11,341 nt of DNA. It comes from Thiomonas sp. (GTDB taxonomy: Bacteria; Pseudomonadota; Gammaproteobacteria; Burkholderiales; Burkholderiaceae_C). Made by a program: the position numbers and the translations under genes. Under the pieces are notes generated by a model. That model was not told the DNA's origin, searched no databases, and was given only the letters and a program-made list of their open reading frames with translations. The stretch spans positions 1 to 11,341 of the forward strand of contig DAIDHU010000051.1 of the NCBI GenBank assembly GCA_027451915.1. Direction: 5' to 3'. Below are positions 5,532-11,341 of this stretch, piece by piece. Every line of letters begins with the position of its first letter. Positions within the stretch are counted from its first letter, which is position 1.

Positions 5532-6817
5532 TGCGAAGCCTGCCCGGGAAATCCGAGATGTCAGCGCCCTCCTCGCCCGCCGAACACACCCTGCTCAGCG
5601 TGGAGCAGGCACGCGAGATGCTGCGCCAGTTGCCCGCGCCGCAGCTGCAAAGCCGGCTGGTGCCCCTGCACGAAGCCTTGCAGCGCGTGCTGGGCGCCGA
5701 CGTGGTGGCGCCCTTCGACGTGCCCGCCCACGACAACGCCGCCATGGACGGCTACGCACTGCGCGGGGCCGACCTGGTGGAGGCCGCGCCGGCAAGCCTG
5801 CGCGTGGTCGGGCGGGCGCTGGCGGGGCATGCCTTCGCCGGCGAACTGCCCGCTCGGGCCTGCGTGCGCATCATGACGGGCGCGGTGCTGCCGGCCGGCT
5901 GCGACACCGTGGTGCCGCAGGAGCTGTGCCGCGAGACCGAGGGGCAGCTGCACATCCCGCCCGGAGCGGTACGCGCCGGCGACCATGTGCGCCGCCGCGG
6001 CGAGGACCTGTGCGCCGGACGCGCGGCGCTGCGGCTGGGGCGCGTGCTGCGCGCCGCCGATCTGGGGCTGGCGGCCTCGCTGGGCATCGGCGAGCTGCCG
6101 GTGCGCAGGCGCCTGCGCGTGGCCTTCCTGTCCAGCGGGGATGAACTGCGCTCCATCGGCCAGGCCCTCGATGCGGGCTGCATCTACGACAGCAACCGCC
6201 ACACCCTGTGGGCCATGCTGGCGCGCCTGGGCTGCGAGGCGCTGGACCTGGGGCTGGTGCCGGACGATCCGCACTTGCTGGAGGCTGCGCTGCGCCGGGG
6301 CTGCGAACAGGCCGACGTGGTGATCAGCTCCGGGGGGCTCGGAGTCGGCGACGCCGACCACCTGGGACGCACCCTGGCGCGCCTGGGGGATGTCACCTTC
6401 CGCCAGGTCGCGCTGCGCCCGGGGCGCCCGCTGGCCTGCGGGTTGCTGCGCTGCGAGGCCGGCGACAAGGTGCTGCTGGGCCTGCCGGGCAATCCGGTGG
6501 CCGTGATGGTGACCTTCTACGTGCTGGTGCGCGAGTTGCTGCTGCGCCTCATGGGCGCCGCCCCGGCCGAGCCCCTGCTGCTGCGCGCGGTGGCGGCGCA
6601 GGCGCTGCGCAAGCGCCCGGGGCGCACCGAATACCAGCGGGCCACGCTGCGCCGTCTGCCCGATGGGCGCTGGGAAGCCACGAGCACCGGCAACCAGGGC
6701 TCGGGGGTGCTGCACTCCATGAGCCAGGCCGACGGGCTGCTGGTACTCGAGCACGACCGCGGCAACGTGGCCGCGGGGGAGGAAGTGGACTTCCTGCCGT
6801 TCGAGGGCCTGGTGTAG
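5528..6817 (+). CDS. moeA: Molybdopterin molybdenumtransferase MoeA
   Basis: MoeA inserts molybdenum from molybdate into adenylylated molybdopterin. The 429-residue frame shows the family blocks in order: DNAAMDGYALR (69-79) in domain I, IMTGAVLPAGCDTVVPQE in domain II, SSGDE and YDSNRHTL in domain III, SSGGLGVGD (267-275), LRPGRPLACG, and GLPGNPVAV (318-326) before domain IV. The GLGVG segment replaces the more usual GVSVG; the Asp that follows is kept. The chosen ATG 5528 overlaps the mobA stop as ATGA. An adjacent ATG at 5531 and one at 5558 (419 residues, with GGGA about eight bases upstream) are real alternatives, and the last is closer to the E. coli length of 411. It ends two bases before the convergent 154-residue gene of the isc operon, leaving no room for a terminator between them. 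Confidence 0.95.
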   Translation: MMRSLPGKSEMSAPSSPAEHTLLSVEQAREMLRQLPAPQLQSRLVPLHEALQRVLGADVVAPFDVPAHDNAAMDGYALRGADLVEAAPASLRVVGRALAGHAFAGELPARACVRIMTGAVLPAGCDTVVPQELCRETEGQLHIPPGAVRAGDHVRRRGEDLCAGRAALRLGRVLRAADLGLAASLGIGELPVRRRLRVAFLSSGDELRSIGQALDAGCIYDSNRHTLWAMLARLGCEALDLGLVPDDPHLLEAALRRGCEQADVVISSGGLGVGDADHLGRTLARLGDVTFRQVALRPGRPLACGLLRCEAGDKVLLGLPGNPVAVMVTFYVLVRELLLRLMGAAPAEPLLLRAVAAQALRKRPGRTEYQRATLRRLPDGRWEATSTGNQGSGVLHSMSQADGLLVLEHDRGNVAAGEEVDFLPFEGLV

Positions 6818-6819
6818 CT

Positions 6820-7284
6820 TCAGAAAATGCGGTTGATCAGGTCCTCGCCCAGGCCGATGCCGGCCCCCATGGCCACCGCCTGCCCGAACCCGGAGCCCAG
6901 GAACCCGCGCAGCATGGAGCCCATGCCGCCCTGCTGGGGATAGCCCTGCTGGGGGTAGCCCTGCTGGGGGTAGCCCGGGGCGTAGGCCGGCGCCTGCTGG
7001 GGCGCCATGGCCGGCACGCCCGCCTGCGCGCCCGCCGCCTGCATGCGCTCGTGCTCGGCCTGCCACATGGCGTGGATGGCCTGCAGCAGCGCGTTCATCT
7101 GCTGTTGCTGGGCCTGCACCGCCAGCGCCAGCTCGCGCAGGTCGAGCTGCCACTCGCGGGCGTCGGCGTTGCCGCCCTGCGCCGCGCCCTGCAGCTTGCC
7201 GGCCAGCGCCTGGAGTTCCTGCGCGATGGTCTGGTCCTGCGCCTGCAGCTGGGCGTAGGCCTGGTCGATGGTGGGTAGGTCCAT
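6820..7284 (-). CDS. Unrecognised coiled-coil protein with GYPQQ repeats, last gene of isc operon
   Basis: I do not recognise this 154-residue protein. Residues 5-85 are Gln- and Ala-rich with heptad-like spacing and should form helices or a coiled coil. Residues 86-103 are Ala/Pro-rich. Three perfect GYPQQ repeats follow at 104-118. The C-terminus (119-147) is Gly-rich and moderately hydrophobic (LRGFLGSGFGQAVAMGAG), ending in the amphipathic GEDLINRIF. There is no signal peptide and there are no cysteines, so it is not an Fe-S protein by itself. The ATG lies one base after the fdx stop. GGAGG, inside the end of fdx, serves as Shine-Dalgarno, so it is very likely co-transcribed with the isc genes. 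It occupies the slot often held by iscX but shares none of its features. Composition loosely recalls small proteobacterial proteins with Q-rich N-termini and glycine-zipper ends (DUF2076-like), but I cannot assign a family. The coding call is firm because of operon fit and Shine-Dalgarno; function is unknown. Confidence 0.8.
   Translation of the reverse strand: MDLPTIDQAYAQLQAQDQTIAQELQALAGKLQGAAQGGNADAREWQLDLRELALAVQAQQQQMNALLQAIHAMWQAEHERMQAAGAQAGVPAMAPQQAPAYAPGYPQQGYPQQGYPQQGGMGSMLRGFLGSGFGQAVAMGAGIGLGEDLINRIF
6931..6975 (-). repeat. Three 15-bp tandem repeats encoding GYPQQ
   Basis: Three head-to-tail 15-bp units (6931-6945, 6946-6960, 6961-6975) read CTGCTGGGGGTAGCC on the plus strand; the first unit has one G-to-A change. 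They are in frame with the 154-residue gene and encode GYPQQ three times. Such a repeat could change copy number by slippage without breaking the frame. Confidence 0.9.
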
Positions 7285-7285
7285 G

Positions 7286-7621
7286 TCAGCCCTCCTTCGC
7301 GTGGTTGATCGAATACTTGGGAATCTCGATGGTCACGTCATCGCCATCGAGAATAGCCTGACAGGACAGCCTCGAGCTCGGCTCCAGGCCCCAGGCGCGG
7401 TCCAGCAGGTCTTCCTCGCTCTCGTCGGCCTCGCCCAGCGAGTCGAAGCCCTTGCGCACGATCACATGGCAGGTGGTGCAGGCGCAGGACATCTCGCAGG
7501 CATGCTCGATGGGGATGCCGTGCTCGAGCAGGGCCTCGCAGATCGAGGTGCCGCGTTCGGCCTCGACCCTGGCGCCTTGCGGGCAGTATTCCTGGTGCGG
7601 AAGTACGGTGATCACGGGCAT
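7286..7621 (-). CDS. fdx: ISC-type [2Fe-2S] ferredoxin
   Basis: This adrenodoxin-type ferredoxin supplies electrons for Fe-S cluster assembly on IscU. The 111 residues match the E. coli Fdx length exactly. The cluster ligands C42, C48, C51 and C87 are in the same positions, and the extra conserved C46 is also kept (CEMSCACTTC and LSCQA). The segment AWGLEPSSRLSC is highly typical of the family. I chose the ATG at 7619-7621 because MPVITVLPHQ lines up with the E. coli start MPKIVILPHQ. An ATG three codons upstream (7630) overlaps the hscA stop as ATGA and would give 114 residues. Either way translation is closely tied to hscA. It is followed after one base by the unrecognised GYPQQ gene. Confidence 0.96.
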   Translation of the reverse strand: MPVITVLPHQEYCPQGARVEAERGTSICEALLEHGIPIEHACEMSCACTTCHVIVRKGFDSLGEADESEEDLLDRAWGLEPSSRLSCQAILDGDDVTIEIPKYSINHAKEG

Positions 7622-7626
7622 GGGGC

Positions 7627-9510
7627 TCATTCTCCGTTGCCGGTGTCGTTTCCGGCCAGGCTGTCGATGCTGCGCCCGGCGAGGGCACGCTGGATGCTGC
7701 GGTTCATGCGTTGAGCGGCGAAGGGCTCGGTTTCCCGGGCCAGTGCGGCGATGGCGTCGCGGATGGCCAGGTGGTCCTGCCCCCGCGCGGCCTGGGCCAG
7801 TGCCGCCATGGCAGCATGGATCGCGTCGCGCTCTTCGGCTTGAAGCAGGTCGGAATCGGCCTGCATGGCCGTGCGCGTGGCCTCGAGCAGGCGTTCGGCC
7901 TCGACCTGCTCCTCGCGCAGCGCGCGCGAGGCCGCGTCGGCGTCGGCATGGTGGAAGGCCGAGCGCAGCATGTCGGCGATCTGGCCGTCGTCCAGGCCGT
8001 AGCTGGGCCGCACCTCCACATGCGCCTGCACGCCGCTGCTGGCCTCGCGCGCGCTGACCTCGAGCAGGCCGTCGGCATCCACCTGGAAGGTCACCAGCAC
8101 GCGCGCGGCACCGGCCGGCATGGGGGGAATGCCGCGCAGCTCGAAGCGCGCCAGCGAGCGACAGTCGGCGACCAGGTCGCGCTCGCCCTGCACGACGTGG
8201 ATGGACATGGCCGTCTGGCCGTCCTTGTAGGTGGTGAACTCCTGCGCGCGCGCGGTGGGAATGGTGCTGTTGCGGGGAATCACCCGCTCGACCAGCCCGC
8301 CCATGGTCTCCAGGCCCAGCGACAGCGCGATCACGTCCAGCAGCAGGGTGTCGTCCTCGGTGTTGCCGGCCAGCGCATGGGCCTGGCGCGCGGCTCCGAT
8401 GGCCACGACCTCGTCGGGATCGAGGTCGGTCATGGGCTCGCGTCCGAAAAATGACCGCACCGCCTCCCGCACCACGGGCATGCGGGTGGCTCCGCCCACG
8501 AGGATGATGCCCGACATGTCCTGCGCCAGCACGCCGGCGTCCTCCAGCACGCCGGCCAGCAGCTCGACGGTGCGCCGGGTCAGGTCGCGGGTGCAGGCCT
8601 CGAAGTCCTCGCGGCTCACCAGGGTGTCGACCGTCCCGGCCGCGCCCAGCTCCAGGCGCACCCGCGCCTGCGCCTGCGAGCTCAGGCTCTCCTTGGCCTG
8701 GCGAGACGCCTGCCGCAGGGCCGCCTGCGCGGCGGCATCGAGCTCGCCCAGCCCAGCGCGGCGCGCCAGTTCGGCGGCCACGCGCTGGTCGTAGTCGTCG
8801 CCGCCCAGCGCCGTGTCGCCGCCGGTGGCCATGACCTCGAACACACCGCGGCTCAGGCGCAGCACGGAGACGTCGAAGGTGCCGCCGCCGAGGTCGTAGA
8901 CGGCCCACACGCCCGAGGCCGCACGGTCCAGCCCGTAGGCCAGCGCGGCGGCCGTGGGTTCGTTGATCAGGCGCAGCACCGGCAGCCCGGCCAGACGCGC
9001 GGCGTCTTTCGTGGCCTGGCGCTGCGCGTCGTCGAAGTAGGCGGGCACGGTGATCACCGCGCCCACCGGCTCGACCCCCAGCGCCGCGCGGGCGCGCTCG
9101 CCGAGTTCGCGCAGGATGTCGGCCGAGACTTCCACCGGGGTCTTCACGCCGGCGGCGGTGCGCAGCGCCACCATGCCGGGGCGCGGCTCGAAATCGTAGG
9201 CCTGGCGCTGGTGCGCCTCAAGGTCGTCGAGCCCGCGGCCCATGAAGCGCTTGACCGACACGACGGTGTTGTGGGGATCGTCCACCTTCGCGGCCAGGGC
9301 CTCCCATCCGACCTGCGCCGGGGCCCGTGCCGCGTAGCGCACGGCCGAGGGCAGCAGGACGCGGCCCTGCGCGTCGGGCAGGCATTCGGCCACCCCGCTG
9401 CGCACCACCGCGACCAGCGAATGCGTGGTGCCGAGGTCGATGCCGATGGCGATGCGGTGCTGGTGGGGATCGGGGGACTGACCGGGTTCGGAGATCTGGA
9501 GCAGGGCCAT
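7627..9510 (-). CDS. hscA: Fe-S assembly Hsp70 chaperone HscA
   Basis: HscA is the specialised Hsp70 that binds the LPPVK loop of IscU and, with HscB and ATP, promotes release of the newly made cluster to acceptor proteins. The 627-residue protein has the N-terminus MALLQISEPG, almost the same as E. coli HscA, and is close to its 616-residue length. The ATPase signatures are GIDLGTTHS (23-31), then VYDLGGGTFDVS (D206 begins DLGGGTFD), and GGATRMPVVR. The substrate-binding domain starts with DVIALSLGLETMGG and continues through ERVIPRNSTIPT. It lacks the C-terminal acidic tail of DnaK, as expected for HscA. The ATG at 9508-9510 has little Shine-Dalgarno. An 86-bp gap containing a strong hairpin separates it from hscB. 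Its stop overlaps a possible fdx start. Confidence 0.97.
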   Translation of the reverse strand: MALLQISEPGQSPDPHQHRIAIGIDLGTTHSLVAVVRSGVAECLPDAQGRVLLPSAVRYAARAPAQVGWEALAAKVDDPHNTVVSVKRFMGRGLDDLEAHQRQAYDFEPRPGMVALRTAAGVKTPVEVSADILRELGERARAALGVEPVGAVITVPAYFDDAQRQATKDAARLAGLPVLRLINEPTAAALAYGLDRAASGVWAVYDLGGGTFDVSVLRLSRGVFEVMATGGDTALGGDDYDQRVAAELARRAGLGELDAAAQAALRQASRQAKESLSSQAQARVRLELGAAGTVDTLVSREDFEACTRDLTRRTVELLAGVLEDAGVLAQDMSGIILVGGATRMPVVREAVRSFFGREPMTDLDPDEVVAIGAARQAHALAGNTEDDTLLLDVIALSLGLETMGGLVERVIPRNSTIPTARAQEFTTYKDGQTAMSIHVVQGERDLVADCRSLARFELRGIPPMPAGAARVLVTFQVDADGLLEVSAREASSGVQAHVEVRPSYGLDDGQIADMLRSAFHHADADAASRALREEQVEAERLLEATRTAMQADSDLLQAEERDAIHAAMAALAQAARGQDHLAIRDAIAALARETEPFAAQRMNRSIQRALAGRSIDSLAGNDTGNGE

Positions 9511-9522
9511 GCTGGCTTTCGT

Positions 9523-9540
9523 CGCGCGGCGGGCCGCGCG
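9523..9540 (-). other. GC-rich hairpin in the hscB-hscA gap
   Basis: A perfect 7-bp stem (CGCGCGG at 9523-9529 with CCGCGCG at 9534-9540) encloses a 4-base loop. It lies 13 bp before the hscA start, on the transcript side of the longest untranslated gap among the isc genes seen here. No U-run follows, so it is not a terminator. It may protect the RNA from decay or mask the hscA start, or be chance in GC-rich DNA. Confidence 0.4.
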
Positions 9541-9596
9541 GCAGGGATTCGTGGAAAACGCAACAAGAGAGGGACGCGGCGCGCCCGCGAAAGCCG

Positions 9597-10163
9597 TCAG
9601 CTTGCCTCGGGCCTGCGCACGCGCGGCGCGAGGTCGCGCCGGAAACGCTCGATGAACATCAACACGCGCACCTCGGCGGCCGCCTCGCGCGTGGCGCGCG
9701 CACGCGCCTCGGGCTCGGCGGGCGCCTCGTCGAGATGGCGCGCGAGCGAACGCAGCACTTCGCCGCGCCGCTGTTCCACGCGCGCCGCCAGACCTTGCAG
9801 GGCCTGCGCATCGCCGCCGGCGCGCGCCTCATCCAGGTCCTCGCGCCACTGCATCTGCTCGTCGAGGAAATCCACGGGCATCGCGGTGTTGCGCTCGGCA
9901 TCAATGGGCACGCCCCGAAGCTCGCACAGGTAGCCGGCGCGCGCCAGAGGATCGAGCAGCGTGCGGTAGGCGGTGTTGACCAGCGTGGACCACTGCATCG
10001 CCACGCGCGCCTGCGCGTCGCCGCCGCCGGCGTAGCGATCGGGGTGCACCAGCGCCTGCAGTCGCCGCCACGCGCCGCTCAGGGCCTCGGTGTCCAGCGT
10101 GAAGCGAGGCTCCAGCCCGAACAGCGCGAAATGATCGCCGCGGAATTCGGCGCCGGCCTTCAC
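9597..10163 (-). CDS. hscB: Fe-S assembly J-domain co-chaperone HscB
   Basis: HscB stimulates the HscA ATPase and brings it IscU. The N-terminal J domain begins DHFALFGLEPRF, and its HPD tripeptide (VHPDRYA) is at residues 40-42. The C-terminal three-helix part, which binds IscU, contains MPVDFLDEQMQWREDLDEA, a family hallmark. There is no ATG at the front. I chose GTG 10163 (188 residues) because it places the conserved FALFGL close to the N-terminus, as in E. coli (MDYFTLFGL). A TTG at 10211 would add 16 residues without family resemblance but would shorten the gap after iscA to 21 bp. Neither has a convincing Shine-Dalgarno. The gene lies between iscA and hscA, as in standard isc operons. 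Identity is certain; the start is not. Confidence 0.93.
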   Translation of the reverse strand: MKAGAEFRGDHFALFGLEPRFTLDTEALSGAWRRLQALVHPDRYAGGGDAQARVAMQWSTLVNTAYRTLLDPLARAGYLCELRGVPIDAERNTAMPVDFLDEQMQWREDLDEARAGGDAQALQGLAARVEQRRGEVLRSLARHLDEAPAEPEARARATREAAAEVRVLMFIERFRRDLAPRVRRPEAS

Positions 10164-10232
10164 CCCTTGAGGTGGCGAGCCGAGCGTGCGGCCATGGACT
10201 GCGGTGTCCAAATCGTTATCCGTGTCGGAGAC

Positions 10233-10556
10233 TCAGACCCGGAAGGACTCGCCACAGCCGCAGCGGTCGCGTTCGTTGGGATTGCTGAACTTGAAGCCCT
10301 GCTGCAATCCCTCGCGCACGAAATCGAGCTCGGTGCCGTCCAGGTAGCTCAGGCTTTGCGGGTCGACCAGCACCTTCACGCCGTGGCTCTCGAACACCTG
10401 ATCCTCCGGCGAGACCGCATCGGCGTACTCGAGCTTGTAGGCCAGGCCCGAGCAGCCGGTGGTCTTGACGCCCAGGCGCACGCCGACGCCCTTGCCACGC
10501 TGGCTCAGGTATTTCGAGACATGCATGGCGGCGCTTTCGGTCAGGGTGATGGACAT
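10233..10556 (-). CDS. iscA: A-type Fe-S carrier protein IscA
   Basis: IscA is an A-type carrier that binds iron or an Fe-S cluster and passes clusters on to targets, particularly [4Fe-4S] proteins. The 107-residue length and the cysteine ligands C35, C99 and C101 (TGCSG and CGCGESF) are identical in placement to E. coli IscA. The N-terminus MSITLTESAA and the block GFKFSNPNERDRCGCG are classical. The ATG at 10554-10556 has GGAG nine bases upstream. ErpA and SufA are close relatives; position between iscU and hscB identifies this copy as IscA. Confidence 0.96.
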   Translation of the reverse strand: MSITLTESAAMHVSKYLSQRGKGVGVRLGVKTTGCSGLAYKLEYADAVSPEDQVFESHGVKVLVDPQSLSYLDGTELDFVREGLQQGFKFSNPNERDRCGCGESFRV

Positions 10557-10622
10557 GACTGCTTGCTCCGATACGACGGGTTCGATGGTGAGTCCTTCCG
10601 GGGGCCTGGTTCGGGTCTGCGC

Positions 10623-11045
10623 TCAGGCGGCCGCCTGCTGCGCCTCGGCGGCCGGCCGCGCGGCGCCACCGTGCCGCTCCTGGTAGTCCTTGACGGCCGC
10701 CTTGATCGCGTCCTCGGCGAGGATCGAGCAGTGGATCTTCACGGGGGGCAGCGCCAGTTCCTCGGCGATCTGGGTGTTGCGGATCTTCAGCGCGTCGTTC
10801 AGGGTCTTGCCCTTCACCCATTCGGTGACCAGCGACGACGAGGCGATGGCCGAGCCGCAGCCGTAGGTCTTGAAGCGCGCATCCTCGATGATGCCCTGCT
10901 CGTTGACCTTGATCTGCAGTTTCATGACGTCGCCGCAGGCCGGCGCGCCGACCATGCCGGTGCCCACCGCGGGGTCGTCCTTGGCGAAGGAGCCGACGTT
11001 GCGCGGGTTTTCGTAATGGTCGATGACTTTGTCGCTGTAGGCCAT
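10623..11045 (-). CDS. iscU: Fe-S cluster assembly scaffold IscU
   Basis: IscU is the scaffold on which [2Fe-2S] clusters are built from IscS-derived sulfur and iron, with electrons from Fdx. The 140-residue protein has all key residues: C37 with D39 (PACGDVM), C63 (YGCGSAIASSS), H105 and C106 (KIHCSILAEDA), and the HscA-recognition loop LPPVK at 99-103. The first 125 residues are very close to E. coli IscU (128 residues). The rest is an Ala-rich tail (GGAARPAAEAQQAAA) that the E. coli protein lacks. The start has the best Shine-Dalgarno in the window, AGGAGG at 11051-11056, five bases before ATG, which fits a need for high expression. It is 49 bp downstream of iscS. Confidence 0.97.
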   Translation of the reverse strand: MAYSDKVIDHYENPRNVGSFAKDDPAVGTGMVGAPACGDVMKLQIKVNEQGIIEDARFKTYGCGSAIASSSLVTEWVKGKTLNDALKIRNTQIAEELALPPVKIHCSILAEDAIKAAVKDYQERHGGAARPAAEAQQAAA

Positions 11046-11094
11046 GATGTCCTCCTGATGATTCGTGTTGGGGCGCTCGGGAAGCCGCTGCAGT

Positions 11095-11341
11095 TCAATG
11101 CGCGGCCCAATGGATGGTGCTCAGGTCGATCCCGTCCTGGTGCATTTCCCACAGGGGCGAGAGTTCGCGCAGCTTGCCCACCTTCTCCTTGAGCATCGCG
11201 ACCGCCTGGTCGATCTGCTCCTCGGTGGTGAAGCGCCCGATGGTCATGCGCAGCGAGGAATGCGCCAGCTCGTCGCTGCGGCCCAGCGCGCGCAGCACGT
11301 AGGAGGGCTCCAGGCTGGCCGAGGTGCAGGCCGAGCCGCTG
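11095..11341 (-). CDS. iscS: Cysteine desulfurase IscS, C-terminal fragment (cut by window edge)
   Basis: This is the last 81 codons of IscS, the PLP-dependent cysteine desulfurase that delivers persulfide sulfur to IscU and to tRNA thiolation pathways. The window edge removes the N-terminal part with the PLP lysine. The visible piece starts within the mobile active-site loop SGSACTSASLEP. The persulfide-carrying cysteine, corresponding to C328 of E. coli, is encoded at 11326-11328. YVLRALGRSDELAHSSLR, GRFTTEEQID and the end LSPLWEMHQDGIDLSTIHWAAH closely follow E. coli IscS; this C-terminus contacts IscU. It is the most upstream isc gene in view. iscR, the usual regulator gene and promoter region, would lie beyond the right edge. 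Confidence 0.95.
   Translation of the reverse strand, partial: SGSACTSASLEPSYVLRALGRSDELAHSSLRMTIGRFTTEEQIDQAVAMLKEKVGKLRELSPLWEMHQDGIDLSTIHWAAH

Noticed and set aside
9327..11192. Plus-strand 621-codon open frame opposite hscB, iscA and iscU
   Set aside because: It is antisense to three strongly conserved genes and its translation is repetitive Arg/Gly/Ala/His sequence with no motif.

Overview
The window is GC-rich chromosomal DNA, above 70% in the housekeeping genes where I counted, with dense gene packing and long shadow reading frames on the opposite strand. Gene order and protein sequence suggest a betaproteobacterium, probably Burkholderiales-like. The pointers are tRNA-Leu(UAG) directly upstream of trigger factor, a moaA-mobA-moeA operon, and a full iscS-iscU-iscA-hscB-hscA-fdx cluster. 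I cannot name a genus from sequence alone.

Left part (1-1375): the first 75 codons of trigger factor (tig) and tRNA-Leu(UAG) lie on the minus strand. A squalene/phytoene-synthase-fold protein diverges from them on the plus strand. It keeps the second Asp-rich motif but has lost the first.

Accessory-looking part (1376-2342): a gene of lower GC encodes a small secreted, cysteine-containing protein that I do not recognise. It is the best candidate here for acquired DNA.

Middle (2354-6817): a two-gene minus-strand operon (short-chain dehydrogenase, then hotdog thioesterase) diverges from the molybdenum cofactor operon moaA-mobA-moeA. The first step of Moco synthesis (MoaA), molybdenum insertion (MoeA) and GMP attachment (MobA) are therefore encoded together. 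The shared upstream region holds a perfect 18-bp palindrome and a possible -10 box that would make moaA leaderless.

Right part (6820-11341): the minus-strand isc operon is read from the right edge: iscS (C-terminal end only), iscU, iscA, hscB, hscA, fdx. IscS supplies sulfur, IscU is the scaffold, IscA is an A-type Fe-S/iron carrier, HscA/HscB release the cluster from IscU through its LPPVK motif, and Fdx supplies electrons. Where many isc operons end with iscX, this one ends with an unrecognised 154-residue coiled-coil protein carrying three perfect GYPQQ repeats and a Gly-rich C-terminus. It converges on moeA with a 2-bp gap.

Most of the window is ordinary conserved housekeeping sequence. 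The observations most worth a second look are the isc-linked GYPQQ protein, the degenerate squalene-synthase-like protein and the low-GC secreted protein. I see no CRISPR array, insertion sequence, phage gene or convincing intrinsic terminator, and no gene-free stretch longer than 300 bases.
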